Shown: one piece after another, positions 8,768 to 18,510 of the stretch
How the letters are laid out: each line of letters begins with the position of its first letter
Position numbering within the stretch: position 1 is the stretch's first letter
From: Trichomonas vaginalis G3
Lineage: Eukaryota; Parabasalia; Trichomonadida; Trichomonadidae
NCBI RefSeq assembly: GCF_026262505.1
Contig: NC_067204.1
Coordinates: 13,410,522-13,474,521, forward strand
Direction of reading: 5' to 3'
Length of the DNA stretch: 64,000 nt
Notes under the pieces: model-generated
What the model saw: the letters and a program-made list of their open reading frames with translations, nothing else
What the model was told of the DNA's origin: nothing
Database searches by the model: none
Made by a program: the position numbers and the translations under genes

Positions 8768-9223
8768 ATGTCTAGCGATTTCGCTATCTATATTCGAGAC
8801 AAACTTTTCGACTCTAAAACATCTGTCGACCATAAAATCTTACATAGTGTAAACAAGAAAGGTGAATTTGTTCTAAAGTTCTGTTTCTGGGAATATGACA
8901 AGAACCATAAAACATTACAAAGAGCAGTCTTAAAATTTGTCAATGACAGACTTGTTGACAGAGATGACGCCGATTGGAAAGATGAAGTCCAACAAAAGTT
9001 CTTAGAATGCAAAGAAGACACATGCGCTGTTCTTGAAGATGAAATAGAAAACAGAATAGATGAGCTATTAAAGGACAAAGAACTTTTACAGAAATATGGT
9101 TCGGAGAAATTTGACATAACTCCACCAGAAAAGAAGAAGAAGAGAGAAAAGAAAGAAAAGAAAGTAGAAGAAGAGAAGAAAGAACCTGAACCAGTTCCAG
9201 AGAAGGTGAGATATGACATGTAA
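8768..9223 (+). CDS. Maverick 151-aa charged protein, unknown function
   Basis: Start set at the ATG encoding MSSDFAIYIRDKLF. The first 95 residues look globular, and the last 55 are a Lys/Glu/Pro-rich tail (PPEKKKKREKKEKKVEEEKK) suited to nucleic-acid binding or disorder. Divergent from the packaging ATPase. Function not recognised. Confidence 0.65.
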   Translation: MSSDFAIYIRDKLFDSKTSVDHKILHSVNKKGEFVLKFCFWEYDKNHKTLQRAVLKFVNDRLVDRDDADWKDEVQQKFLECKEDTCAVLEDEIENRIDELLKDKELLQKYGSEKFDITPPEKKKKREKKEKKVEEEKKEPEPVPEKVRYDM

Positions 9224-9239
9224 AAATAAAATTTTATTT

Positions 9240-9659
9240 TTAGAACATTTCTGGGTCAATGTCAATGTTCTCTTCCTCTTTAGGAGCAAACACTGGCTTA
9301 GACTCTAAAATCTTTTTACCCAATTTACCTTGAACTTCAACTATCTTAGACTCATAATATTCATAGTCGTCTGCTTTCTTTGGTTCATAAGGTATAACAA
9401 GTTTGTATGCTTTGCCTTCTTTAAGGTTTGAGAACCTTCTGTCAAAATTTTCTTTGACTGCTAACAAACCTTCTATGTCTAAGTCTTCAAATTTCGCACC
9501 ATTTTTAGTCACAATAGCAAACTTAACTGGTTCGATGTTCCAAACTTTGTCAAATGTAGACTTTTCAAAATGGTAGAAGTAAACATTCAAATAAGCGAAT
9601 GGGTCTAGTTCTTCTTTAAGTCCTGACATGTACTTGTTGACTGAGATGAATTTCGTCAT
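9240..9659 (-). CDS. Maverick 139-aa protein, unknown function
   Basis: A whole frame starting MTKFISVNKYMSG. Predicted mixed alpha/beta with the words YLNVYFYHFEK, VKFAIVTKNGAKF and AYKLVIPYEPKK, and an acidic end (PKEEENIDIDPEMF). The size, beta-rich middle and acidic tail are reminiscent of viral single-stranded-DNA-binding proteins, and it sits next to the helicase, but this is inference only. Confidence 0.6.
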   Translation of the reverse strand: MTKFISVNKYMSGLKEELDPFAYLNVYFYHFEKSTFDKVWNIEPVKFAIVTKNGAKFEDLDIEGLLAVKENFDRRFSNLKEGKAYKLVIPYEPKKADDYEYYESKIVEVQGKLGKKILESKPVFAPKEEENIDIDPEMF

Positions 9660-9694
9660 CTTTTCTATCGGATAAAAAAATATTTTTTAAAAAT

Positions 9695-10929
9695 TTACTC
9701 AGAAAAATTTTTCTTTGTATATACGCCGTTCTGTATGTCTAAAAGATTTTTGACATTTGCCAAGAATGTTCGTTTAGATGCTGTCATATAACCATACTCT
9801 TGACAATATTGTTTATACGAGTCGTACAAAGACCTTTCATCTAAACACTCAAAGTTAGTCTCATCTATAAACAGTTCATATACACTCTTGTTTGCTTCTA
9901 ACAATGTTTGTCTTTCTTCGGTATGTGGAATTTGTCTTGGATTGAACTTAGAAATATCTAATGTCATAAAATATGAGAACAAGTGGTTGTAAAAGTTAGG
10001 TGTCAAAGTTTCTGCTAAGTCGTCAAAATATTCTGTATCTTGCATATGAGAATCTGACGTTCTGACAACTACATATCTTCTGTCAGAACTTTCTAACTTC
10101 ATCGGAACAGCGTGTTTGAAACCATGACGAAGTTTGCAACATTTTCACAAACTCTTTGGTCTTTATATTTTCTTTCAACAACTCCAACTTTGTCTGTTAT
10201 AAGACTCTTCAAAGCATCTGAGTTCAAAACTTTTGTTGTATCTATACTTTGAAGTTCGTTACATACTATAAGTTTCATATTCTCTATTGAAGAGTTAAAT
10301 TTACCGCAGATGTTTTCTAAGTTTGTCATATTAGGGTTCGAATAGCCCTCTAACAGTTTGCACAAAATATCTGTAAAGAAAGTGTTCTTACCAGTTCCTT
10401 GTTTTCCAATTATGATGAGAGCAGTTTCATTTTTAGCACTTGGATGTTGTAAGATGTTTGCAAACCAACATAAGATATACTCATAGACTCTTTCGTTTCC
10501 ATTGCATATAATTTCTTTGACATGGTCTAACCAAGCTTCTATAATATTTTCTTTCCATTCTACTTGTTCGTATTTATATCCAGTGAAGATAGAATAGAAG
10601 TTTGGAGAAGGTGTATAGAACTTTATACCTCGAACTGAAAAATCTTCTAACTTTGACAATAAGATATCCCAAGCATCTAACATCTTCATGCCAACTTGTA
10701 CGACTTTTATTTTCTTAAGTTTCTGTCTACATTCTTGTTCTGAAACTATTGTTGCTCTTGGTTTGTTAAAGACAACATCCCATTCTTTCATGACATAACA
10801 TTCTGGGGCAGAGTCGACATAAATGACTAAACGTTTCAAATTCTCGACTGCTTTGTTATAGTCTCGAAATGGACACATATTTCTGAATGCTTGGAAGTCA
10901 TAAAAATCTGAAACGTCTATTCTGTACAT
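9695..10929 (-). pseudogene. SF3 (D5-like) helicase region of Maverick A (fossil)
   Basis: Carries superfamily-3 helicase motifs: Walker A IIGKQGTGKNTFF, motif B MKLIVCNELQSID, motif C ENVANFVMVSN, and the downstream SSDRRYVVVRTSD block that contains the arginine-finger region of D5-type helicases. A C-terminal winged-helix-like segment (YDSYKQYCQEYG) follows. In DNA viruses this protein unwinds the replication origin, usually fused to a primase; only about 110 residues precede the ATPase here and I see no primase motif. The copy appears broken, with about one break. The A/T box lies just upstream of the start. Confidence 0.8.
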
Positions 10930-10957
10930 TTTTATAAAAATAAAAAAAAATATTTTT

Positions 10958-11647
10958 TTATTCTTGACTTTGTTGTTGCATTTGTTCCATTTGTTGCATT
11001 TGTTGTTCTTGAGCTATTTGTTGTTGAAGTTGTTCTTGTAGTACAATACTTTCACCAGTTGCATCTTCCAATTCGAAACTTTCTGCCGTCATTGACAAAT
11101 ACATAGGACATAAAAGTTTTACAGGAACAAAGTTTGCGTCGACTAAGGTTAAGTTTATGTTTGCTAAAGTGTTTGAGTTTACTAAAGCTGAAAACTCTGC
11201 ATTCGAATGAACAATAGGCAAACCAGCAGAGAAAGTGTTGTTTATACGCATGAGTATTTTTTGGTCATAGTAGTTTCTGTCGACATTCGAATAGCACTTT
11301 GAACCTAAGTTTGAAACAATATATAAAATAGGTGTACTTAAAGTCAATGGAACAGACATTCCTTGTATGACACCTTTTCCTGTTATAGGAAACTGTTGGT
11401 AGTAAAAACCAGATATAAGTTTTGTATTATAGCTCATATCGTTTATAGTAAACTCAGTCGGACATCCAAACATAATGAAACCTGCTCTAGTTGCAGCACA
11501 TGTTACATCCGTCCTTAAAGTATTAAATAAGTCAACAAAACCTGTTGGTGGTATATCTGAGTAAGTATCTTCAAAGAAGTATTTTTTACCATTCACAACA
11601 ACAAAGTCTTCTGGTGTCAAAAGAGCAAAACAGGCTTTAGTCGTCAT
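10958..11647 (-). CDS. penton-like minor capsid protein
   Basis: 229 residues, whole. The closing strands of the body read ANINLTLVDANFVPVKLLCP then MYLSMTAE, the pattern that ends Polinton penton/minor capsid proteins (LxDxxxxPVxLxxPMxL). Residues 1-185 are beta-rich, as expected for a single jelly roll, and a Gln-rich tail (QQLQQQIAQEQQMQQMEQ) of about 30 residues follows. It would form the capsid vertices. It is near the helicase rather than beside the major capsid gene. Confidence 0.65.
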   Translation of the reverse strand: MTTKACFALLTPEDFVVVNGKKYFFEDTYSDIPPTGFVDLFNTLRTDVTCAATRAGFIMFGCPTEFTINDMSYNTKLISGFYYQQFPITGKGVIQGMSVPLTLSTPILYIVSNLGSKCYSNVDRNYYDQKILMRINNTFSAGLPIVHSNAEFSALVNSNTLANINLTLVDANFVPVKLLCPMYLSMTAESFELEDATGESIVLQEQLQQQIAQEQQMQQMEQMQQQSQE

Positions 11648-12013
11648 TGTGTTTAAAGTTAGTTTTACAATACCGTCCTTGAGGACTTTGTAAGTTTGTT
11701 GTTATAGAATTATATGACTCAGGGTTTTTAGTCGTAATAGTATAAACCATTATATCTTCTGCCATTTTATATATTTAAAAGTTTTTCTGAAAGTGGAGAA
11801 AGAACTTCATCTAAACTTTCACATGGCGTTCTTGAAGTTCTCTGTCTAAGAAGTTCAAATATTTTGTAAAAGACATAGAACTTTCCTTTGTCTACGAACG
11901 AACAACAAAACAGGGTCTTTCATATCGTTCAAAAGTGTGTAAAGTCCTTTACATGAAATAAAGTCTATATTATTTTTCTTCAAACATCTTTCAAGAAGTT
12001 TTGACATTTTTAC
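11648..12013 (-). other. short minus-strand frames, no firm gene
   Basis: Two short minus-strand frames are visible: one beginning MAEDIMVYTITTKNPESYN (start near 11764) and one beginning MSKLLERCLKKNNIDF (start near 12006). Both follow A/T-rich boxes and could be small Maverick genes or remnants; neither is recognisable. Confidence 0.3.
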
Positions 12014-12487
12014 TTAGCAAATAAATTTTAATGAAATGTTGTGGTCGTCAAATATTTTTATGACGTCTGGGAAACTATACTTTAAGTTCAACGTTTCACC
12101 TCCTTTCATAACGTATATCTTGTCAATGACATTATATGAAACACCACAGCAACTAATGTCGGGTTCTATTTCTTTGATGTTTATATCGTCTGCCTCTGTC
12201 AAAAGTTTCAATAGTTCTTTCAAAACTTCATGAGGTGCGATGACATATGAGTTCACTTTTACAGGGTTGTGCTCAACCAAGTTTAACATTATACCCAAAG
12301 CTTGACAAATCTTCTCCTGAGTTTTAAGTTTGTCTTTAAGTTGTTGGTAGTCGTTTCGAATATCTGCAACAGAACTTAAGTCTCTGCTAACTTCAGGATA
12401 TGTTGGTTGTTCTTTTACAGGAACAATTGCTATACCATCTTCGTCTTCGTATGGTTTCCCCACTTCAAACATCTCTGTCTTTGACAT
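12014..12487 (-). CDS. Maverick 157-aa protein, unknown function
   Basis: Start chosen at the second ATG (MSKTEMFEVGKPYED), which overlaps the end of the small gene upstream by 23 bases. A helical middle (YQQLKDKLKTQEKICQALG) is followed by an alpha/beta C-terminus (VMKGGETLNLKYSFPDVIKIF). Not recognised. Confidence 0.55.
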   Translation of the reverse strand: MSKTEMFEVGKPYEDEDGIAIVPVKEQPTYPEVSRDLSSVADIRNDYQQLKDKLKTQEKICQALGIMLNLVEHNPVKVNSYVIAPHEVLKELLKLLTEADDINIKEIEPDISCCGVSYNVIDKIYVMKGGETLNLKYSFPDVIKIFDDHNISLKFIC

Positions 12488-12596
12488 TGACAACAACACT
12501 TTGACTGTTTGTTTGAGTTGGTGAATTTAACTTCACATCTGCCACCGCCATTAAACCTTTTGAAACACTTACGCTTCTATTTTTCGGAAATGACAT
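12465..12596 (-). CDS. small 43-aa Maverick gene
   Basis: MSFPKNRSVSVSKGLM... to ...VVVNVKDRDV, with the start 18 bases from the divergent gene at 12615 in an A/T-poor but compact promoter gap. The tight packing (overlap with the next gene downstream) supports it; no function is known. Confidence 0.4.
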   Translation of the reverse strand: MSFPKNRSVSVSKGLMAVADVKLNSPTQTNSQSVVVNVKDRDV

Positions 12597-12614
12597 TTTA
12601 CTTAGAATAAAAAG

Positions 12615-13034
12615 ATGGACGTATTTGAGTATCTCTTCGAATTGAAGCAAAACAAAGTTTACACACACAAACAATACAAGTTCATTGACAGAGTAGTTCT
12701 TTATACAAACAATGGAAAATGTTATAGAATAGCAGTCTTTGCTGAACCAAAATATTTTCATAAAGCAAAGAAAGTTGGTATAACCGAGATGGTGAAAGTT
12801 CTTGAAGCAGACAAAAATATAACAACAAAACTGACCGATATTTCTAAAGGTAAGTTTATAATACAATATTATATCAAAACTGGCGTACTGTCAATATTTG
12901 ACGGAGAGAAGTCAGTTCAAGAACAACTTACTGACCTGCTGCCAAAATCTGCTCGATGGAAGCTGTCGTTATACCAATCTGAGGAGCCCCAGCAGGTTTC
13001 ATCGAACGAATTTTCAAAAGAGCATCTTCCGTGA
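12615..13034 (+). CDS. Maverick 139-aa protein, unknown function
   Basis: MDVFEYLFELKQNKVYTHKQ opens an alpha/beta protein of which the first 100 residues look like real coding sequence (RVVLYTNNGKCYRIAVFAEP, KGKFIIQYYIKTGVLSIFDG). The last 35 codons overlap the 3' end of the capsid region on the opposite strand and may not be original. Divergent from a 43-aa gene. Not recognised. Confidence 0.5.
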   Translation: MDVFEYLFELKQNKVYTHKQYKFIDRVVLYTNNGKCYRIAVFAEPKYFHKAKKVGITEMVKVLEADKNITTKLTDISKGKFIIQYYIKTGVLSIFDGEKSVQEQLTDLLPKSARWKLSLYQSEEPQQVSSNEFSKEHLP

Positions 13035-14534
13035 AAAGTGCTATTGGTTTTGTAAACTTCTTTGCTTTCAATTCATTTGGACCGTCTCTGTCACCAGTAT
13101 ATTGTATTTGAACTGTACCAACAGTTGAAATACCACCCATAAAGTCTTCTGAGTCAGCAAATGGAATGCCAAGCCAAAAGTTTGAACGGTCTCCATTTGT
13201 ATATTGAGTGTTTTGAGCTCCTGTATGAGTCCATACTTTCACATATGGCATAATAGAACTTTGCATTTCAGGGTTAATGGTTGTTGTGAAGTTGTTGTTA
13301 AAGTTCATAGCATCTAATGTCAAGTTGTATGACCTCATATCCTCAACTGTAGAATATTCTTCTCTTGGATAATATTTGCCATCTATGTTTATATGGTATT
13401 TAATACCAGGGTTGTAGAAGCAAGAATAGTCATTTATAGTTCGTCTGAACAGTACAAACATAGTATCTGCATGTTTCATTGCAGTTGTTAAGGCAATATC
13501 TGTTCTTGCACCTGGGTCAGCACTTTGGTTTCCAACTTCACCTGCAAAGTCTTTGACAGATATTTGGTGTATAGGGAACATAAGTGGAACTGCAATATAT
13601 TTGGCAGCTAAAGCATTTGAAATATCTGGGTCCAACATATAGACTGCAAGTCTGCTTTCTATTCTCTTGCATTCAAACTTTTCGCATGTGAACTTAACTG
13701 GGTCCCAAGCAGTTCCAGCAGCATTGAAGTAGTAGTTTACTTCAGTGTTGAGGTTTGAGAAACCAAAGTCTAAGTCAACTTTGTCTTTGCAAAATTCGGC
13801 GAATGACGTTTGATTTGCTCCCTTTACGTCTGTAAGAGTGAATGGGTCTTGTGTTGGTGCAATGACTAAGTTATTTTTGCTTGGAGTAAGTTCGATAGAA
13901 ATTTTTCCTGCCCAGTTTGGCAAGTATCTTAAAACCTGAAGATGAGGAAAGATGACAAAGGAACTCTAAGTTTCAGTTTTACTTTGGTTACTGCTGCTGC
14001 AGTTTGTCCAGAAAGGTTAACATAAACTCCTGGAACGTTAGGGTCAAGTCTTCTTATTTTCTCAATAGTTGCATACTGGTCTGTTTGTTCTCTAGCTTGT
14101 GGTTGTACTGAGTTTCTCAAAGCGAACCATTCATAGTTTGCCCAGGTTACTGTTTGAACTAAGTCAGAGTTAGAATATATCTTATATCCCATGAAAACTT
14201 CTGGAGCATATTGGTATCCGACATAGAAAATTCCATTGCAACCTTTCTTGTCAGACAACTTGGCAGAAGGTTTTATTTCAATGTCTTGTTCCACGTATAA
14301 GAAAGAGTTGTCAATAGAAATTATATGAAACCTGTCGCAAGCAATATCTACTGTTGTTGAAGAACCTTCTCCAAACTCACCTACGTTTCCATAAGAAACA
14401 GCAGTTGTATATTCGTAAGTTCCAGGAACTATTTCTGACCTTCTAATGGCATTGTCGCATTCGTTATACCATTCGGAAACATTTCCATTCATAGCATCCA
14501 AAACTGTTGGCGTTATATTCTGAGCGGCGTACAT
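12928..14534 (-). pseudogene. major capsid protein region, double-jelly-roll type (fossil)
   Basis: The upstream part begins MYAAQNITPTVLDAMNGN and contains beta strands ending in WFALRNSVQPQAREQTD and VTKVKLKLRVPLSSF; the downstream part contains PVKFTCEKFECKRIESRL, YIAVPLMFPIHQISVKDF and FWLGIPFADSEDFMGG near its end. Total coding size of about 530 residues, two beta-sandwich halves and a neighbouring penton-like gene and ATPase fit a Polinton major capsid protein. It would form the icosahedral shell. This copy appears broken, with about one break. Assignment rests on size, fold pattern and context, not on a search. Confidence 0.7.
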
Positions 14535-14566
14535 TTCATATGAGTAAAAATATAGAATAGTTGGAT

Positions 14567-15541
14567 TTATATGTCATAATAGAACCCACGTGGACCAAGC
14601 TTTACTTTCTTCCTGACTGAGTTTTTAACTCTTCTTTTTCCTTCATTGCCCTCTGCTTGAAGTTGTTGCATCTTTGCATTATGTTCATCTAGTATGTTGC
14701 AAATTTCCCATGTCCTTTTTGCCTTTTGGCTCTGGTCGCCCATCTCAGGTAACCTATATCCTAGAAAGAGTTTGTCATAGTCTGTATTTGAGTCTTTGCG
14801 TATTGTTTGCATGACTCTTTCCTGAGTTTCTGGTTCAAGCTCTTCAAACAGTGCCTGTCCATATGGAATATGCTCGTTTCCAAATATATGTTTTTGTAGC
14901 CATTCTGGTTTTCTTTCCATGTTACCAACTATATCTTTTGTGAATGGGAAAGCTTTTACCCAATCTTTCAGTCTTTCGTCATTTATTTCTGTAGTTGGTT
15001 TTATTTTGTCAAGGAACATGTTTTTCAATACTAACATTTCATTTGGTACTGTCCATTTGAGTTTTCTTAAATATTCATCCCTTCTCGGTTCATTGTCTGC
15101 AAAGTAAGTTTTTATGACATTTTGCAAACTTTCGTTTGCAAGGTCATGTACAATAGGTTCTCTTCCTTCGCTCTCCCTAACTTTCTTTCTAAACTCTTCA
15201 CCAAATATACCATCTCTATGGTTCTGTGTAGTTCTTTGAGATAAATGTTCTAGAACGTCAGGTGTTATATTTCCATCAGCCATGTTCATTTCATACTGGT
15301 CCAAAATATCTGCATGTTTCATATCTTTCAATGGCATTAAAGCCGCGCTGAAAATACCAGCTATATCTCGTTCACCATTCGCTTCCATTGCGTCTACAAC
15401 TTCTTGGAATTGAGGTTGTAAGTTTATGAACCACCTATCCGGGTTAGCTTTATGACCCCATCTCATTGTAGTTCCATCGTCTGCAGAAACAAAAGTAGGT
15501 TTGTTTCCATCTTGGTTAGGTTCTGAATGAACTTTAAACAA
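14567..15541 (-). CDS. Maverick 324-aa protein next to the capsid gene
   Basis: Whole frame of 324 residues beginning MFKVHSEPNQDGNKPTFV. Helical, with RWGHKANPDRWFINLQPQF near residue 30, YFADNEPRRDEYLRKLKW in the middle, and a basic end (KRRVKNSVRKKVKLGPRGFYYD). It lies 32 bases upstream of the capsid region on the same strand. Possibly a virion-assembly or internal protein; I do not recognise it. Confidence 0.6.
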   Translation of the reverse strand: MFKVHSEPNQDGNKPTFVSADDGTTMRWGHKANPDRWFINLQPQFQEVVDAMEANGERDIAGIFSAALMPLKDMKHADILDQYEMNMADGNITPDVLEHLSQRTTQNHRDGIFGEEFRKKVRESEGREPIVHDLANESLQNVIKTYFADNEPRRDEYLRKLKWTVPNEMLVLKNMFLDKIKPTTEINDERLKDWVKAFPFTKDIVGNMERKPEWLQKHIFGNEHIPYGQALFEELEPETQERVMQTIRKDSNTDYDKLFLGYRLPEMGDQSQKAKRTWEICNILDEHNAKMQQLQAEGNEGKRRVKNSVRKKVKLGPRGFYYDI

Positions 15542-15570
15542 TGTTTCATTTCTATATGTTTTCTTGAAAT

Positions 15571-15987
15571 TTAACCTTTTATTTTCACCGAGTTCATCCG
15601 AAGATTGAACGTTAAATGCTCGTAAGTAAAAAGGGTTGTTGTATTTGTGTACATTTTTTTCAGTACTTCCATTCTATGCTGAATATTTTCATCTGGTGTT
15701 GGAGTCTTTTGTATGTCGGCAAACATTTTTCGATATTCTTCTACTATGTCAGCCGAATTTTTTTTAGACTCTTGGAAATATTCCATATTCTCCGCATACT
15801 CTTGTTGAGGGTCAAGATTTTTCGGCTGTTCCAAATCTTCATCTAGTTCTGTGAAGTTAGTTTCCAAAGGAGTGACTTGTTCGTTTCCTTCAGGCTCTTC
15901 TAGCTGTTGTTGCTGAACTATTTCTTCCATGTCTGGTTGTATCTGAACTTCTTCCTGTGGAGTTTCTTGTACCTCATCTGCTGGCAT
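15571..15987 (-). CDS. Maverick acidic 138-aa protein
   Basis: The N-terminal 65 residues are Glu/Gln-rich (EVQIQPDMEEIVQQQQLEE) and the rest helical (YRKMFADIQKTPTPDENIQ). Its start lies inside the 3' end of the upstream gene in another frame, an overlap of about 70 bases on the same strand, so it may be a continuation of that gene or an independent one. This stretch may be broken. Confidence 0.4.
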   Translation of the reverse strand: MPADEVQETPQEEVQIQPDMEEIVQQQQLEEPEGNEQVTPLETNFTELDEDLEQPKNLDPQQEYAENMEYFQESKKNSADIVEEYRKMFADIQKTPTPDENIQHRMEVLKKMYTNTTTLFTYEHLTFNLRMNSVKIKG

Positions 15988-17342
15988 TTCATATATTCCG
16001 AGACCGTTTTCAACAATTCCCTATCTACGTCATCCGCATTCATAAGCTTTTGTTCTTTCGTTCCGTCTCTATTTTTTACGCGTTTCATGACGAAAGTTGA
16101 ATTGTCATTTAGCTCTGACATCAAATATCTCGGAGTAAATTCATCCATGTCATTTGGATGATATGCTATTAAATCATATCCCTTAGCGAGCTTGTATTTT
16201 CCAGGTTTGAGATTATATCCGTTTTGGTGCTGAGCCATAAAGCTAAATAGGTTCGGGTCAGTATTTCCATCCTTGAACTTTCCAATAGCTTCTTTATATC
16301 TGTCACTAAAGTCAACAGTATCTGGGAAACCACACTCTTCTTTAAGCATTTTTAAGAATTCTTGGTTTCCTTGTTCTCTACTTCTTTTATGTCCTTGCTC
16401 TGTTTGTGGTTGTTGTTGTGCAGGGTTTTGAACTGTTGGTTGTGCTGAATTTTGAACTGTTGGTTGTTGTGTTGGTTGTTGTTGTTGTTGTTGTTGTGCA
16501 GGGTTTTGAACTGTTGGTTGTTGTGTTGGTTTTGGTGCATGCCTGTGTCTGTGTCCATGTGACGATGTAAATGTTTTAGGTAGTCCTGGTGCAGGTGCTT
16601 CTCTTGGAGGGTTTGGTGGTATATAAGTTCCACCAACTGGCACATATGTTCCATCTGCAGCATAATGTCCTACCTGACTTTTCGTTTTTAAGAAAGCATT
16701 TACTAGGTCTGTTTTGGTCTGTTGTAACTCTTTTTCTTGACTTTCCACAACAGTTGCTCTAACGGCGTCATAGGCACTTTGAACTGCCTGTCTCGTTGCT
16801 GCATCTGTTATTTTCGTCATATTTTGTGCTACTTCTTTTAACTCTTTGTCGAAACCTTCAGACTTCAGTTTCTTTCCAGATGAGAAGTCGTTCACTTGTT
16901 TCACCTTACTATGAAGAGCTTCGAAAGCGTTCTTAAAGTCAGCATTTGTTAAAGCTTCATTTGAACTGTCTTCATCCGCTTGTATTTTTGTCCTTATTGA
17001 CCCTATGAGTTGGGCTGCTTTAGCGTTGGCTTGGGCATCTAACCAGTCATTGTTAGCTTTTATATATTCTGCGCTTTTCATTGCCTTTTGCATAGCCGCG
17101 TCGTTATTTTTACTTTCTTGTGCTAAGTTTTCATACTGTACGGTTTGGTTTTGCAACTGTAAAAGTTTTTCTGCCTTTACATTTGCTTCAACTTCTTTTT
17201 TATACTCATCGCTATCCATATATGTCTTCAGGGCTTTTTGTTTTATCTCTTCATCTTTCAGTATTTTATATTGAGTAGTATGGTTTTTCAAATTTATGAC
17301 ATCTTGTTCCATTTTTGCTACTTCTGCTGCTTTTTCTGACAC
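15918..17342 (-). CDS. Maverick 474-aa coiled-coil, Gln/Pro-rich protein
   Basis: Residues 1-215 are strongly helical with coiled-coil character (MEQDVINLKNHTTQYKILKD, KAEKLLQLQNQTVQYENLAQ). Residues 230-320 are Pro/Gln/Asn-rich with short repeats (TQQPTVQNPAQQQQQQQ) and a His/Arg patch (HGHRHRHAPKP). Residues 325-474 are globular (FPDTVDFSDRYKEAIGKF). The layout suits a structural tether or fibre-base protein. No family recognised. A tail of tandem CAA/CCA codons lies in the middle of the gene. Confidence 0.6.
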   Translation of the reverse strand: MSEKAAEVAKMEQDVINLKNHTTQYKILKDEEIKQKALKTYMDSDEYKKEVEANVKAEKLLQLQNQTVQYENLAQESKNNDAAMQKAMKSAEYIKANNDWLDAQANAKAAQLIGSIRTKIQADEDSSNEALTNADFKNAFEALHSKVKQVNDFSSGKKLKSEGFDKELKEVAQNMTKITDAATRQAVQSAYDAVRATVVESQEKELQQTKTDLVNAFLKTKSQVGHYAADGTYVPVGGTYIPPNPPREAPAPGLPKTFTSSHGHRHRHAPKPTQQPTVQNPAQQQQQQQPTQQPTVQNSAQPTVQNPAQQQPQTEQGHKRSREQGNQEFLKMLKEECGFPDTVDFSDRYKEAIGKFKDGNTDPNLFSFMAQHQNGYNLKPGKYKLAKGYDLIAYHPNDMDEFTPRYLMSELNDNSTFVMKRVKNRDGTKEQKLMNADDVDRELLKTVSEYMKCQQMRYKKLHRKKFRYNQTWKK

Positions 17343-17373
17343 TTTTTTCGCATATTCCTCTGTACTTAGTCTT

Positions 17374-17793
17374 TCAGTTGTTCTTCTTTCTTCTTTTCTC
17401 TACGTTTAACTCATTGAGTTTCTTTGTGTGTCTGTCATATTCTAGTTTCTTTTCGTTTTCACTTATTTGCTTCTGTATGTCTATGTTTGACTTTTTGACA
17501 TCTGTTATTTGATTTTTGAGTGAACTCAAATTCATTTGACTTTGAGGGTTATAGGCTGTTCCGTCTGCAGCTCCACCATAGCCTGCCATTTTCGCTAAAA
17601 GTGCCGCTCTTAAACCTCCACTCTGTGCACCAACAACTCGGTTAAAAGCATAGGATTGCTTGACATTTGTTGCAACATAGTGGGGGTCATTCAGCATTTG
17701 TTGTTGCAACTGTTGTTGTTGTGTCAGTCTTACTATTGGATGTTTCAATGCTCTCTTCCTCTTACGTATATTCTTACGTAGCTTACGTGGCAT
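17374..17793 (-). CDS. Maverick 139-aa basic protein, core-like
   Basis: The start MPRKLRKNIRKRKRALKHP is very basic, then Gln-rich (QQQQLQQQMLND), then GAQSGGLRAALLAKMAGYGGA, a glycine-rich hydrophobic segment, and a lysine-rich helical end. An Arg/Lys-rich head followed by a Gly-rich segment resembles DNA-condensing core proteins of adenovirus-like viruses; that comparison is inference. Confidence 0.55.
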   Translation of the reverse strand: MPRKLRKNIRKRKRALKHPIVRLTQQQQLQQQMLNDPHYVATNVKQSYAFNRVVGAQSGGLRAALLAKMAGYGGAADGTAYNPQSQMNLSSLKNQITDVKKSNIDIQKQISENEKKLEYDRHTKKLNELNVEKRRKKNN

Positions 17794-17816
17794 TTTAAGT
17801 GAAGTTAAAAAGCGGT

Positions 17817-18285
17817 TTTTGACAGATGTTTTGTTGTGACTTCTTCGTAAAGACTTTGTTGAGATTTCTTCATAAATGTTTTGTCAAGACTTCTTCATAA
17901 AGACTTTATTGTGACTTCTTCGTAAAGACTTTGTTAAGACTTCTTCGTAAAGACTTTGTTGAGACTTCTTCGTAAAGACTTTGTTAAGACTTCTTCGTAA
18001 AGACTTTGTTAAGACTTCTTCGTAAAGACTTTGTGAGACTTCTTCGTAATATGACCCAAAATATATTTTAGGGTAGAAGGGTATATCTAACCTCTTTTCT
18101 AACACTCTTTTCTACCCTCTTGAATTTTCATGAATTTCTTCGTAAGAACTTTGTTAAGACTTCTTCGTAAAGACTTTGTTGAGACTTCTTCGTAAAGACT
18201 TTGTTGAGACTTCTTCGTAAAGACTTTGTCAAAGACTTCATCGTAAAGACTTTGTTGAGATTTCTTCGTAAATGACCCTAGTAGT
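17817..18285. repeat. tandem array of GACTTCTTCGTAAAGACTTTGTT
   Basis: About fifteen copies of a roughly 25-bp unit (ACTTCTTCGTAAAGACTTTGTTGAG and variants), interrupted at 18056-18135 by a GGGTAGAA-family hairpin block. Apparent minus-strand frames of repeating SLRRSLNKVF here are products of the repeat, not genes. Related CATCGTAAATGTTTTGTC words occur at 6490-6560. Confidence 0.85.
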
Positions 18286-18288
18286 ATA

Positions 18289-18490
18289 TTTTTGGTGTAA
18301 ATTTCATGAAAATTCAAGAGGGTAGAAAAGAGGTTAGAAAAGAGGTTAGATATACCCTTCTACCCTAAAATATATTTTTGGTGTAAATTTCATGAAAATT
18401 CAAGAGGGTAGAAAAGTGGTTAGAAAAGAGGTTAGATATACCCTTCTACCCTAAAATATATTTTTGGTGTAAATTTCATGAAAATTCTGA
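18289..18490. repeat. 86-bp tandem repeat containing the GGGTAGAA hairpin
   Basis: Two full units and part of a third, each TTTTTGGTGTAAATTTCATG, GAGGGTAGAAAAGAGGTTAG, then GATATACCCTTCTACCCTAA. The arms GGGTAGAA and TTCTACCC pair. This is the same family as blocks at 5.24, 7.62, 7.76 and 18.06 kb. Confidence 0.8.
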
Positions 18491-18510
18491 GTAAAATGAC
18501 AGATGTTTAT

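Noticed and set aside
9240-9659. Adenovirus-like cysteine protease
   Set aside because: No His-Asp/Glu-Cys catalytic pattern is visible in this or any other Maverick frame in the window.
17884-18317. Minus-strand frames reading SLRRSLNKVFTKKSQQSLYEEV
   Set aside because: Translations of the 25-bp tandem array.
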